Shown here: positions 18,485 through 27,263 of the stretch, in pieces
Layout: the number at the start of each line of letters is the position of its first letter
Position numbering within the stretch: the stretch's first letter is position 1
From: Bacteroidales bacterium
GTDB taxonomy: Bacteria > Bacteroidota > Bacteroidia > Bacteroidales > JAUNSR01
Assembly: GCA_030539115.1 (NCBI GenBank)
Contig: JAUNSR010000005.1
Span: forward strand, 23,360-87,359
Direction: 5' to 3'
Length of the DNA stretch: 64,000 bases
Translations under genes and position numbers: made by a program
Notes under the pieces: generated by a model
Seen by the model: only the letters and a program-made list of their open reading frames with translations
Database searches by the model: none
Told to the model about the DNA's origin: nothing

Positions 18485-19684
18485 TTAATCGCTCTTCATT
18501 TTAGATTCATCACTAAACTTATTTGACTCCTCGATAAGTTCATCTCTTTTCTTTTCAAGATTATTCAGAGTCTCCTCTGTATCAGCTCTATTAATAGAGT
18601 AATCCTCGCCAAGGTTTCCCTTAATAAGTTTTCTCTTTCTTATATTTGTTACAATGGCATGAGCAGCCACTCCACCAAGAGCAATACCGGCTAATCCGGC
18701 TCCTATTTTATCTGCATTTGATTCAACACCAAAACCCTTAAAATATGGTATATGTTCATAAAATGGCTCATAATCCCAGAAATTTGGCTCGGCACAACCA
18801 ATGCATCCATGACCTGATTGAATAGGATAGCTAACTCCGAGATTCCATTTAATGACGGCACATGAATTAAAAGTATTGGGACCTTTGCATCCCATATAAT
18901 AAAGACAATAACCCCTCTTTGCATTTTCATCATCAAAAGACTGAACAAACAACCCAGCATCATAACAAGGTCTTCGATAACATGTATCATGAATTCGCCT
19001 TCCATAAAACACAACAGGACGTAACTGATCATCCAAATCTGGTATCTTATCAAAAGTTAGATAATATGTTATCACCCCTGCCATAACATCTGCAATAGGA
19101 GGACAACCCTGAACATTAATTATAGGTTTTCCTTTTATAATTTTATGAACAGGCTGAGCATCTGTCGGATTAGGTCGTGCATGTTGAATACAACCTGAAG
19201 AGGCACAATTGCCCCAAGCAATTATTGCAGCACAATCTTTTGCATAATCCTTTAAGATATCAAGAGCGGCAGCTCCCCCCGAGGTACAATAACCGGCGTT
19301 TCCCAAAGGGATGGCTCCCTCTACGAGTAAAAGATATTCGCCTGCATATTTTTTCTTTGTTTCCTGACCGACAGCCTCTGCCTGTGCACCTGCAGCAGCC
19401 ATAATTGAATCGTCATAATCAAGAGATATCATCTCAAGAAGCACATCCTGAACGATAGGATGAGAGCATCTTATAAATGACTCACTGCAGCACGTACATT
19501 CCTGAAAATGCTGCCAAATCACCGGAATGCGTGGTTTGGCCATAAAAGCATCAACAACCTGTTCAACACCGGAAGCTTTAAGTCCAAGCATTGAGCCCAT
19601 AATTCCGCAAAACTTCAAAAAATCCCGCCTTGAGATACCTCTTTTTCGAAGGTGTTCATATGCGGTAAGTTCTCTATCTTTCAT
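18485..19684 (-). CDS. hyaA: [NiFe]-hydrogenase small subunit, six-Cys proximal cluster type
   Basis: The small subunit carries the Fe-S relay. The 399-residue precursor has a Tat motif (ISRRDFLKF, Arg19-Arg20), with the mature part starting near residue 50. Proximal-cluster cysteines are Cys63, Cys65, Cys66 (ECTCCSES), Cys160, Cys165 (GNCASSGC) and Cys194 (QGCPP). Cys65 and Cys165 occupy the positions that are Gly in standard enzymes and Cys in oxygen-tolerant enzymes such as E. coli Hyd-1. Distal ligands His232, Cys235, Cys260 and Cys266, and medial ligands including Cys294 and Cys297 (GCIGC), are visible. A C-terminal membrane helix (about 328-346) anchors it, followed by an unusually long charged tail of about 50 residues. 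It follows hypE by 56 bases. Confidence 0.96.
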   Translation of the reverse strand: MKDRELTAYEHLRKRGISRRDFLKFCGIMGSMLGLKASGVEQVVDAFMAKPRIPVIWQHFQECTCCSESFIRCSHPIVQDVLLEMISLDYDDSIMAAAGAQAEAVGQETKKKYAGEYLLLVEGAIPLGNAGYCTSGGAAALDILKDYAKDCAAIIAWGNCASSGCIQHARPNPTDAQPVHKIIKGKPIINVQGCPPIADVMAGVITYYLTFDKIPDLDDQLRPVVFYGRRIHDTCYRRPCYDAGLFVQSFDDENAKRGYCLYYMGCKGPNTFNSCAVIKWNLGVSYPIQSGHGCIGCAEPNFWDYEPFYEHIPYFKGFGVESNADKIGAGLAGIALGGVAAHAIVTNIRKRKLIKGNLGEDYSINRADTEETLNNLEKKRDELIEESNKFSDESKMKSD

Positions 19685-19740
19685 CTGAATCTTTGTATAA
19701 ATTATTTCACAATTTCTTAATTAACACAATATCTTCATCC

Positions 19741-20784
19741 TTAACATATTCTCGGCAGTTGCTCACCGGAGAGCATTTCAACAACTCTCATTGTCCCGAA
19801 TTTATTTCTCACAATAACTTGTGGCACGCAATTACTGTCCAAAACATAACCAATTAAAGAGGCGTTTTTCCCCTCTTCAAAATAGTGTAATATCTCTAAT
19901 GCCCGTTCTGTCTTGTTTTTTGGCAAAAAAATGCTCATCACACCCTCATTGGCTACATATAAAGGATCAAGGCCAAGCAAATCACAAGCCGCGAGAACAC
20001 TTTCCTTTACCGGTATTGCCTCCTCTTCAAGCAGTATTTTCAATGAAGCAGCCTCAGCTATTTCATTTAAGGTGGACGAAATTCCTCCTCTTGTTGGGTC
20101 TCTCATCAGATGCACCTGAGGGATCTCTTTTAAAAGGTATTGAATCATTTTATTTAAAGAGGCGGTATCGCTTTTCAAATCAGACTCAAAATTTATGTTT
20201 CCTCTTTCTGAAAGTATTGTTATTCCATGCTCTGCAATAGCTCCCGTAATAATCACTGCATCCCCTTTTTTAATCATCGAAGGGTGTATTTTTATACCTT
20301 TTGGAATAATTCCTATGCCACTTGTATTGATAAATATTTTATCACACTTACCCTTGTCAACAACTTTTGTATCACCTGTTACTATGCACACCTCCGCCTT
20401 TTGGGCAGCTTTTTGCATCGAAGCAACAATTCTTTTTAAATCGCTGACAGCAAAACCCTCCTCAATAATAAATGCCGAGGTAAGGAACTTTGGCACAGCT
20501 CCACAGCAGGTTAAATCATTGACAGTACCGTTTATTGCCAAATCACCAATATCTCCTCCATTAAAAAATATAGGATTTACAACATAAGAATCTGTTGTAT
20601 AGGCAATCTCCCCCTCGACAATAGGAATAACTGCACCATCATGCTGCTGATTAAGATATGGATTGGAGAATTCAGGATAGAAAAGTCTTTCTATCAACTT
20701 TTGAGACATCCTTCCTCCGCCTCCATGAGCAAGTTGGATGGTTTCAAAATTCTTCTCTTCCAAAGGACAATCCATATTTATCAT
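19741..20784 (-). CDS. hypE: Hydrogenase maturation protein HypE
   Basis: HypE dehydrates a carbamoyl group, received from HypF on its C-terminal Cys, to a thiocyanate that supplies CN to the active-site iron. The 347-residue protein has the PurM-like fold signature (LAHGGGGRMSQKLIERLF, DSYVVNP, GDIGDLAINGTVND, MRDPTRGGISSTLNEIA) and ends in the essential tetrapeptide PRIC, so the acceptor Cys347 is intact. It lies 85 bases after hypD and 56 before hyaA on the same strand, which mixes maturation and structural genes in one cluster. Cytoplasmic. Confidence 0.97.
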   Translation of the reverse strand: MINMDCPLEEKNFETIQLAHGGGGRMSQKLIERLFYPEFSNPYLNQQHDGAVIPIVEGEIAYTTDSYVVNPIFFNGGDIGDLAINGTVNDLTCCGAVPKFLTSAFIIEEGFAVSDLKRIVASMQKAAQKAEVCIVTGDTKVVDKGKCDKIFINTSGIGIIPKGIKIHPSMIKKGDAVIITGAIAEHGITILSERGNINFESDLKSDTASLNKMIQYLLKEIPQVHLMRDPTRGGISSTLNEIAEAASLKILLEEEAIPVKESVLAACDLLGLDPLYVANEGVMSIFLPKNKTERALEILHYFEEGKNASLIGYVLDSNCVPQVIVRNKFGTMRVVEMLSGEQLPRIC

Positions 20785-20869
20785 TGCATAGGTTTATTTT
20801 ATATTAATTTTATTTATATATCAGCTCTTCAACGATATCTCGTTTACTATAACTGCCAAAAATTATTTC

Positions 20870-22012
20870 TTAAAACAAAACATCTTTTCTGTTACCTATC
20901 AAATTCACGATGTTTCTTGAGTATAAATAATAGGCAGCACAAGCACCCTCGGAAGACACCATTGAAGCGCCCTGAGGATTATCTGGATTACATAATCTGC
21001 CAAACAATGAACATTCATTTGGCTGAAGTTTTCCCCTCATTATCTCTCCTGCCCTGCAATCGACGTTTATTATGACATCTTTATCGCTGATTTTAAAACG
21101 CAAGGCAGAATTATAATGTTCATATTTTTTATTAATTATCAACCCGCTTTTAGGAATTACACCAAGTCCGCGCCAATTATTGTCAAATACATCAAAAACC
21201 TCATTTATCAAACCAATTGCCTTCTCATTACCTTTTCTTACAACCACTTCAGGATAAGAATTTATCACACAGTGTTCACCTTTAACTATTAGATTTACAC
21301 AATTTAGTATTCCCAAGAGCAACTCCTCCGGTTCAAAACCGGTAATCGATATAGGAACTTTAAATTCCTCTGCCAGCTTTTCATAATCTTCATATCCTGA
21401 AACTGCGCAAACATGACCTGCGCCAAGAATGCCATCAATCTCGGCATCTCTATCAGATAGTAAATACTTTAAAGCTGCGGGAACTGTTACCAAAGAGGTA
21501 AGAAAAGACACATTTTGAATATCGTTGTCGAAAGCATATTTTATTGCAAGGGCATGTATAGGAGCTGTAGTTTCAAATCCTATTGAAAAGAAAACTATCT
21601 CTTTATCATTATTCTCAGATGCTATTTGAAATATATCAAGTGGTGAATACAGAATTCTTATGTCAGCTCCAAAGGATTTGGCATATAAAAGAGAACCCTT
21701 ACTGCCGGGAACTCTTGCCATATCTCCGAATGTTGTCATTATAATGTTTTTTTCAAGACTTAAATCAAAAGCCTTGTCTATGATATTTTGAGGTGTAACG
21801 CAAACAGGACAGCCGGGACCATGAATCATTGTAATCTTATCACCCAATAACTCCTGAATACCATATTTCAACAAAGCATGAGTCTGACCACCGCAGATTT
21901 CCATTATTCTTAACGGTTGACTTATATTTTCTTTAATTTTTCTTACAAGAGCGTTTACATGCTCTTTTTTTACCTCTCTTTTATAGATTCCCATAATAAA
22001 CCTATTATTCAA
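20870..22012 (-). CDS. hypD: Hydrogenase maturation protein HypD
   Basis: HypD is the Fe-S scaffold on which, together with HypC, the Fe(CN)2CO unit is assembled. The 380-residue protein has the conserved motifs MEICGGQTHALLKYGI and GPGCPVCVTPQ (redox/iron Cys), FGDMARVPGS, GFETTAPIHA, and the C-terminal Cys set (VDCRAGEIMRGKLQPNECSLFGRLCNPDNPQGASMVSSEGACAAYY, shown here in overlapping family order) that binds the [4Fe-4S] cluster. A second Met at residue 7 could be the true start. It starts 33 bases after the hypC stop, consistent with joint translation of the HypC-HypD complex partners. Confidence 0.96.
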   Translation of the reverse strand: MNNRFIMGIYKREVKKEHVNALVRKIKENISQPLRIMEICGGQTHALLKYGIQELLGDKITMIHGPGCPVCVTPQNIIDKAFDLSLEKNIIMTTFGDMARVPGSKGSLLYAKSFGADIRILYSPLDIFQIASENNDKEIVFFSIGFETTAPIHALAIKYAFDNDIQNVSFLTSLVTVPAALKYLLSDRDAEIDGILGAGHVCAVSGYEDYEKLAEEFKVPISITGFEPEELLLGILNCVNLIVKGEHCVINSYPEVVVRKGNEKAIGLINEVFDVFDNNWRGLGVIPKSGLIINKKYEHYNSALRFKISDKDVIINVDCRAGEIMRGKLQPNECSLFGRLCNPDNPQGASMVSSEGACAAYYLYSRNIVNLIGNRKDVLF

Positions 22013-22045
22013 CTTATTGCGGGCTTAATAAATTATGCCTCAATT

Positions 22046-22282
22046 CTAATTATTAAAATCAGAAAGAATTGCATCGAGTCTCTTAAGCGAATTTTCCGCC
22101 TCCTGTGTATCTACCTTCGATATTGCCACACCTGCATGAGCCATAACATAATCCCCTACTTTCACATCAACCCACTCTATACAAATGTTTTTTGTAAGAC
22201 CTCCAAAATTGACCTTAGCCATTTTAAGACCCTTTAATGAATCATTTATCATTTCAATTTTTCCGGGAATAGCAAGACACAT
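22046..22282 (-). CDS. hypC: Hydrogenase maturation chaperone HypC
   Basis: HypC binds HypD during iron-ligand assembly and then delivers the cofactor to the large subunit. The 78-residue protein starts MCLAIPGKI, with the essential Cys2, and has the family motif GDYVMAHAGVAISKVD. Length is normal. It is the first gene of the minus-strand run hypC-hypD-hypE-hyaA-hyaB-hyaC-hyaD and faces hypF across 246 bases. Confidence 0.96.
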   Translation of the reverse strand: MCLAIPGKIEMINDSLKGLKMAKVNFGGLTKNICIEWVDVKVGDYVMAHAGVAISKVDTQEAENSLKRLDAILSDFNN

Positions 22283-22528
22283 AGCTCTAATATTTTATTT
22301 CTTAAACAAATTGTCTCTCATATTGTTTAAAACAATAAAAAACATCTAACATATTTAATTCTATCAAATCATAGAGATTTAATCAAATACCATATAATGG
22401 ATTGTATCACTCTTTTAAATTATGGTAATAAAAGAATTAAGCGTGCAATTTCTCATAGTTAAAAACCTATCATTAAGAATGCCTAAAAGGTCTGATGTTC
22501 TCACTTTATAGAAACCACAAAATAATAA
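22283..22528. promoter_or_regulatory. Divergent control region of the hydrogenase locus
   Basis: This 246-base gap must hold promoters for hypC (minus) and hypF (plus). At 22321-22337 lies a perfect 17-base palindrome, TATTGTTTAAAACAATA, 39 bases before the hypC start; it could be an operator for a dimeric regulator. It does not match the FNR/CRP consensus. I find no full TTG/TAnnTTTG promoter on either side. In such AT-rich DNA a palindrome of this size can arise by chance. Confidence 0.4.
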
Positions 22529-24805
22529 ATGAAGACTTATTTTATCAATATATTTGGATTGGTGCAGGGTGTCGGCTTTCGCCCGTTTATATATCGCTTG
22601 GCTAAAGAAAACAATCTTAAAGGCAACATAAGCAACAATAACCACGGTGTTGAGATTGTTATAAACGCAACTGAATATATTAAAGATAAATTCATAGATA
22701 GAATTATCTCTGAAAAGCCAAAGGCATCATATATCGCCTCTATCGAAATTAAAGAGAATAAAGATTTCCTTCTTTTTGACTCATTAAATATTGTAAGCTC
22801 AAAGTCTATCGACAATGAGATTACCGGAATAAGCCCTGATATTGCTCTTTGTAAAGATTGTTTAGATGATATGAAAAATGATCCTACAAGAATTGATTAT
22901 CCTTTTATCAACTGCACCAACTGCGGACCAAGGTTCTCAATTATCCACCAGATTCCCTATGACAGGGTTTCCACCTCAATGAAAGTTTTTCTGATGTGCC
23001 ATAAATGCAATTGTGAATACAAAAACATAGAAAACAGGCGATTCCATGCACAACCAATTGCATGCAACAACTGCGGGCCCAATCTTCAGATCGCCTACAT
23101 TACTGATGGAGAAATTATTGTAGACAACAATATTACAAACAGTGATGCAATTGAAAAAGGTGCTGATTGGATTAATAAAGGGAACATTCTATCCTTAAAA
23201 GGATTGGGCGGATACAATCTTGTGTGTGATGCTTTTAATAATTCTGCGGTTGAAAAACTGCGTTTTATTAAAGAGAGAACTCATAAGCCCTTTGCGGTAA
23301 TGTTTGACAAAATGGAAACTGCTGAAAAATATGCCGATATTTCCAAATTTGAAAAAGAGGCTCTTTCCTCTGTTCGTGCCCCTATTGTACTGCTTGATTT
23401 GAAAGAAAATTCTTCTCTTACATTAAACTATCCTCTTAAAACAGTTGGAGCAATTCTTCCATATTTACCACTTCATCACCTTCTTTTTGAGAAGTTAAAT
23501 ACCAATGCAATAGTTTTTACAAGCGGCAATATAAAAGATGTGCCTATAATTATCGACAACAATACAGCCAAATCTGTTCTTCTTCCAAAAACCGGATTTC
23601 AGCTTGACAACAACCGCGAGATTGTTAACCGAGTCGACGATTCAATCGTCATTTTCATAAACAACAAAGAGAGAATTATTCGTCGCTCAAGGGGATATGT
23701 TCCTCAATCTTTAGATATTAATGTTAACACCGAAGGAATTTTAGCTTTAGGAGGTGAATTGAACAATACTTTTTCAATAGGCAAAGACACACAAGTTATC
23801 CAAAGTCAATATATAGGCGACTTAAAAAAAATGGAAACTTACCTTTTTTTTAAAGAAACGATAGAAAGATTTTTCAGGCTTTTCAGATTTTATCCCAAAT
23901 TGATTGCCTGCGATATGCATCCTGATTATTTCTCAACTCAATATGGCAGCCAATTGTCAAAAGAATTGAACATTCCATTGATTTCGGTCCAGCATCATTT
24001 TGCTCATGCAGCAGCTGTAATGGCTGAATATAAAATCAATAAACCCACACTCTCAGTAATTTTTGATGGTACAGGATACGGCATTGATGGCAAGATTTGG
24101 GGAAGTGAGTTTATGATTGTCTCATCTTCGTCATTTGAAAGGATATCTCACTTTGACTATATTCCGCTTCCCGGAGGCGATAAAGCCACAAAGGAGCCTT
24201 GGAGATGCGCTGTTTCTATTCTAAAAACTTTAAATATTCAAATTCCTGATTTTCTCTATGACAATATAAGCTCCGAGAAAATAAATATTATCTCCTCAAT
24301 GATTGACTCAAACATTAACTCTCCTCAATCTTGTGGTGCAGGCAGAATTTTTGATGCTGTCTCTGCTCTTTTGGGGATATGTCTTAAAGAGGATTACAAC
24401 TCACAGGCTGCAATTGAACTTGAACATTGCTGCTCAAAAAATGTTATTTGCACATATCCTATAGATTTTGAGAATCCTCTTAATCTTCACCCTGTTTTCT
24501 TATCACTGATTGATGATATTAATAAAGGTGTCTCAAAAAATATTATAGCAGCTATATTTCATAACACACTTGTTGATATAATATTCTATGAAATTAAAAG
24601 GATTTTAACTTCTCATAATCTCTCGTCAAAAGTTATTCTCTGTGGAGGATGTTTTCAAAACAAATATCTCTTAAGCCGCCTTGAGAACAAACTTATTAAT
24701 GAGGGAATTTCGCCAATCGCAGCCTCCTCCTTTCCTATTAACGATGAGTCTGTATCTATAGGTCAGTTGTTTGTTGCTTCCAATATAAGAATACAAAATG
24801 CATGA
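22529..24805 (+). CDS. hypF: Carbamoyltransferase HypF
   Basis: HypF converts carbamoyl phosphate to carbamoyl-AMP and carbamoylates the terminal Cys of HypE. All four modules are present in the 758-residue protein: an acylphosphatase domain (about 1-88, VQGVGFRPF with catalytic Arg18); a double zinc finger (Cys108/111/129/132 and Cys157/160/179/182); a YrdC-like domain (about 200-380, including the kinked basic segment IRRSRGYVPQ); and a Kae1-like domain (VQHHFAHAAAVMAE with the metal-binding His pair, and VILCGGCFQN). Its stop overlaps the hypA start by 8 bases (24798-24805), indicating translational coupling. Cytoplasmic. Confidence 0.97.
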   Translation: MKTYFINIFGLVQGVGFRPFIYRLAKENNLKGNISNNNHGVEIVINATEYIKDKFIDRIISEKPKASYIASIEIKENKDFLLFDSLNIVSSKSIDNEITGISPDIALCKDCLDDMKNDPTRIDYPFINCTNCGPRFSIIHQIPYDRVSTSMKVFLMCHKCNCEYKNIENRRFHAQPIACNNCGPNLQIAYITDGEIIVDNNITNSDAIEKGADWINKGNILSLKGLGGYNLVCDAFNNSAVEKLRFIKERTHKPFAVMFDKMETAEKYADISKFEKEALSSVRAPIVLLDLKENSSLTLNYPLKTVGAILPYLPLHHLLFEKLNTNAIVFTSGNIKDVPIIIDNNTAKSVLLPKTGFQLDNNREIVNRVDDSIVIFINNKERIIRRSRGYVPQSLDINVNTEGILALGGELNNTFSIGKDTQVIQSQYIGDLKKMETYLFFKETIERFFRLFRFYPKLIACDMHPDYFSTQYGSQLSKELNIPLISVQHHFAHAAAVMAEYKINKPTLSVIFDGTGYGIDGKIWGSEFMIVSSSSFERISHFDYIPLPGGDKATKEPWRCAVSILKTLNIQIPDFLYDNISSEKINIISSMIDSNINSPQSCGAGRIFDAVSALLGICLKEDYNSQAAIELEHCCSKNVICTYPIDFENPLNLHPVFLSLIDDINKGVSKNIIAAIFHNTLVDIIFYEIKRILTSHNLSSKVILCGGCFQNKYLLSRLENKLINEGISPIAASSFPINDESVSIGQLFVASNIRIQNA

Positions 24806-25139
24806 GCTGTCGATAATACAAAACATAATTGAAATAGCTAAAAAAGAGGCTGTTGCACGCAATTCAAAAAGAGTCGAGGAGATTGTAATTGAAGTTGGCG
24901 AACTGACCGGAATAAATACCGAGTTTCTAAAATTCTCTTTTGACACAACAAGAGATAAAGCCATGTTTGAGAACTGCATTTTAACCATTCTCCCCGTCCA
25001 AGGTCAGATGCAGTGTTTGAACTGCGGCAATCGTTTTGAGACAAATTCATTTTTATGCTCCTGCCCATTGTGCAATAAAAATGAAAATGTTGTTATTAAA
25101 GGAAAAGAACTTATTATTAAATCATTATTACTCGAATAA
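24798..25139 (+). CDS. hypA: Nickel metallochaperone HypA
   Basis: HypA works with HypB to insert nickel into the large subunit. The 113-residue protein starts MHELS, with the nickel-binding His2, and has the zinc site CLNCGNRF...CSCPLCN (two CxxC pairs). The start overlaps hypF by 8 bases and hypB follows after a single base, so hypF-hypA-hypB form one tight operon. Confidence 0.96.
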   Translation: MHELSIIQNIIEIAKKEAVARNSKRVEEIVIEVGELTGINTEFLKFSFDTTRDKAMFENCILTILPVQGQMQCLNCGNRFETNSFLCSCPLCNKNENVVIKGKELIIKSLLLE

Positions 25140-25140
25140 T

Positions 25141-26469
25141 ATGTGCGATACTTGCGGCTGTCAGCCATCCCATGACCATAATCAACACTCTCATGATCAT
25201 GATGAACAATCTATCCATGAGAAAGAGTCATTAAAAATAGATTTGTCTCAAAACATCCTTGAAACCAACAATCTTTATGCCAATAGGATAAAAGGTTTTT
25301 TTGAGGCTCGCTCAATTGTTTCTTTAAATATTATGAGCTCTCCGGGTTCCGGCAAGACAACTATTCTTGAACGTACCATCTCAAAACTTAAAGAAAAAAG
25401 TATGCTCTATGTCATTGAGGGCGACCAGCAAACCCAAAATGATGCAGATAGAATAAGAAGGCTCGGTATTAAGGCTGAACAAATAAATACCGGAAACGGA
25501 TGCCATCTTGATGCACATTCCGTCTATAAATCTGTCAAAGACTTAGACCCACAACAGGGTTCCATCGTTTTTATTGAGAATGTCGGAAACTTAATTTGTC
25601 CTGCAATTTTTTTTCTTGGAGAAAATAAAAAAGTCGTAATTATAAGCGTTACTGAGGGGGAAGACAAGCCATTGAAATATCCTCAGATATTTTATGAATG
25701 TGAAATTTGTATTATCAACAAAATCGACCTTCTTCCCTATCTTCACTTTGACATCCAAATGTTACGAAACAATATTCTTGCAATTAATCCCAAAATCAAG
25801 ATTATTGAGATGTCTGCCTACAATGATGAAAATATTGAAGATTGGTGCAACTACCTTCTTAAGCTAAAGAACGAAATTTACCCATCAGAGAACAACTATT
25901 TCGATGAAAAGGCATCCTCATGGGATGAAAAACAAAGAATTAATGCCGATAAAATCAGAGAAATGCTCAACAAAATGAATATTTCCCAAAATGACACCTT
26001 CCTTGATGCCGGAACCGGCACCGGCATTCTCATTCCTTATATAAGAGAAAAATGCTTTGGAAACATTCTTGCCGTTGACAACTCTGAGAAGATGCTTGAA
26101 CTGGCTCAAAAGAAGTTCTCAAACTATGACAACATTTTTTTCAGCAAACTAAATATAGAAACCGACCATATTGCAGGCCGTTTCGATAAGATAATAATGT
26201 TTTGTGTATTCCCTCATCTAAACAACAGGCTTTTGACTGTAAAAAAACTTATTGAAAATAATCTAAAACCTGGAGGCATTTTGTTGATATGTCATGACAA
26301 AGGCAGAAAATTTCTTAATGAAATGCATCATCATAAACACGACAGCAGAATAATGCACTCACGACTAATTGACGTTGAGGCTCAAAAAGAAATTTTCACG
26401 AACAACGGTTTAAATGTAACAGAGGCTTATGAAAATGACAATTTCTATTTGATAATGCTTCAAAAATGA
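25141..26469 (+). CDS. hypB: HypB GTPase fused to a SAM-methyltransferase-like domain
   Basis: HypB is the GTPase that drives nickel insertion. I start it at ATG 25141, one base after the hypA stop, because the N-terminus MCDTCGC and the following His-rich stretch are typical of HypB; the frame is open further upstream inside hypA. The HypB part is about residues 1-245: P-loop SSPGSGKTT (66-74), EGDQQTQNDADRI, the metal-binding Cys121-His122 (GNGCHLDAH), and NKID (193-196). HypB normally ends there. Here the frame continues without a break into a class I methyltransferase-like domain (about 255-442): motif I FLDAGTGTGIL (287-297), motif II-like AVDNSEKMLELAQKKF, a post-motif stretch LKPGGILLICHDKGR, and a His cluster EMHHHKHDSRIMHS (394-407). 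The methyl acceptor is unknown. Fusion versus sequencing artefact cannot be excluded by reading alone. Confidence 0.9.
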   Translation: MCDTCGCQPSHDHNQHSHDHDEQSIHEKESLKIDLSQNILETNNLYANRIKGFFEARSIVSLNIMSSPGSGKTTILERTISKLKEKSMLYVIEGDQQTQNDADRIRRLGIKAEQINTGNGCHLDAHSVYKSVKDLDPQQGSIVFIENVGNLICPAIFFLGENKKVVIISVTEGEDKPLKYPQIFYECEICIINKIDLLPYLHFDIQMLRNNILAINPKIKIIEMSAYNDENIEDWCNYLLKLKNEIYPSENNYFDEKASSWDEKQRINADKIREMLNKMNISQNDTFLDAGTGTGILIPYIREKCFGNILAVDNSEKMLELAQKKFSNYDNIFFSKLNIETDHIAGRFDKIIMFCVFPHLNNRLLTVKKLIENNLKPGGILLICHDKGRKFLNEMHHHKHDSRIMHSRLIDVEAQKEIFTNNGLNVTEAYENDNFYLIMLQK

Positions 26470-26520
26470 TTCATTTTTATTAAAATATAGTTTAATATCA
26501 CATAAAATGGTATGCGGTAT

Positions 26521-26550
26521 TTGTAATTGAAAGAAAAAATTTTATTTTTG
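26521..26550 (+). promoter_or_regulatory. Promoter of the 86-aa hypothetical gene
   Basis: TTG at 26521-26523 and TATTTTTG at 26543-26550 with 19-base spacing give a full Bacteroidota consensus, 55 bases before the start codon at 26606. It also shows that this gene is not simply the tail of the hyp operon. Confidence 0.7.
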
Positions 26551-26605
26551 TGAATAAAGTTAAATAAATACTTTTTTAAGTTTAAGTTTTCTATTAATTA
26601 TTACA

Positions 26606-26866
26606 ATGATGGAAATTACTGATGTATTTGAGTTCCATTATAATGAAAGCCATGATGTGAACGAAGCTGAACAAAGTTTCAGAGAAGCGATGAAAAATGA
26701 CTCCAACCTTAAGGATCTTTATCGAAATTGGTGCGATGAAATGGGCTATACCGAAAGAAAAGGTTTTAAATCTTATTTTATTAATAAAGCTGAAGGTGAT
26801 AATATCTGGGACTCCATTTTTCCAAACAAAGAAGAATTGGATGAATACGATTTTGATTCCAAGTAA
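26606..26866 (+). CDS. Small acidic hypothetical protein (86 aa)
   Basis: I do not recognise a named family. The 86-residue product is acidic, soluble and helical in appearance: YNESHDVNEAEQSFREAMKNDSNLKDLYRNWCDEMGYTERKGFKSYF is followed by an acidic tail (EELDEYDFDS). No signal peptide is seen. It has its own consensus promoter (26521-26550) and a clean terminator (26893-26931), which makes it a real, separately transcribed gene. It lies between hypB and the flavodiiron gene on the same strand; a link to either is not supported. Confidence 0.72.
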   Translation: MMEITDVFEFHYNESHDVNEAEQSFREAMKNDSNLKDLYRNWCDEMGYTERKGFKSYFINKAEGDNIWDSIFPNKEELDEYDFDSK

Positions 26867-26892
26867 AAAAAATATTTAATCAAATTTTAAAC

Positions 26893-26931
26893 GAAAAAGA
26901 CCTGTCCTCTAATTATGGATAGGTCTTTTTC
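26893..26931 (+). terminator. Terminator of the 86-aa gene
   Basis: GAAAAAGACCT (26893-26903) pairs with AGGTCTTTTTC (26921-26931), with a T-run on the 3' side. Confidence 0.82.
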
Positions 26932-27263
26932 GATTTTATAGACAACCTTAGTCTAAGCATTATAGGAAATAATCCACATTTTTATATTTTCAGATATTAC
27001 CTCTTAATTAAAATACGCTTATTAATTTTTAATCAAGCGTTTAATGTCCAAAACCTAAATTTGTATAAAATCATTTTTACAAGAAAAGATTGTTTATATT
27101 AACACTAAATATCCCCACAATTGCTCTTTTATATAATATATTCTCAAAACAGTAATTATGATATTTTTTATTGAGTATTTTTAAACAGAAAATGGGAAAA
27201 TAGTTGTTATTAAAATACAATTGTAATCCTCTAAAATTCAATTTTTATATTCAATAAATAACA
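26932..27263. other. Intergenic region before fprA
   Basis: No gene. A TAAATTTG box at 27056-27063 matches the -7 consensus but lies 200 bases before fprA and lacks a TTG at the right distance. A long leader for fprA is possible but unsupported. Confidence 0.4.

Noticed and set aside
22321..22337. FNR/CRP-type binding site
   Set aside because: The palindrome TATTGTTTAAAACAATA lacks the TTGAT-N4-ATCAA or TGTGA half-sites.
25036..25140. Upstream extension of the hypB frame into hypA
   Set aside because: The extension lies wholly inside hypA; the ATG at 25141 gives the canonical MCDTCGC start one base after the hypA stop.
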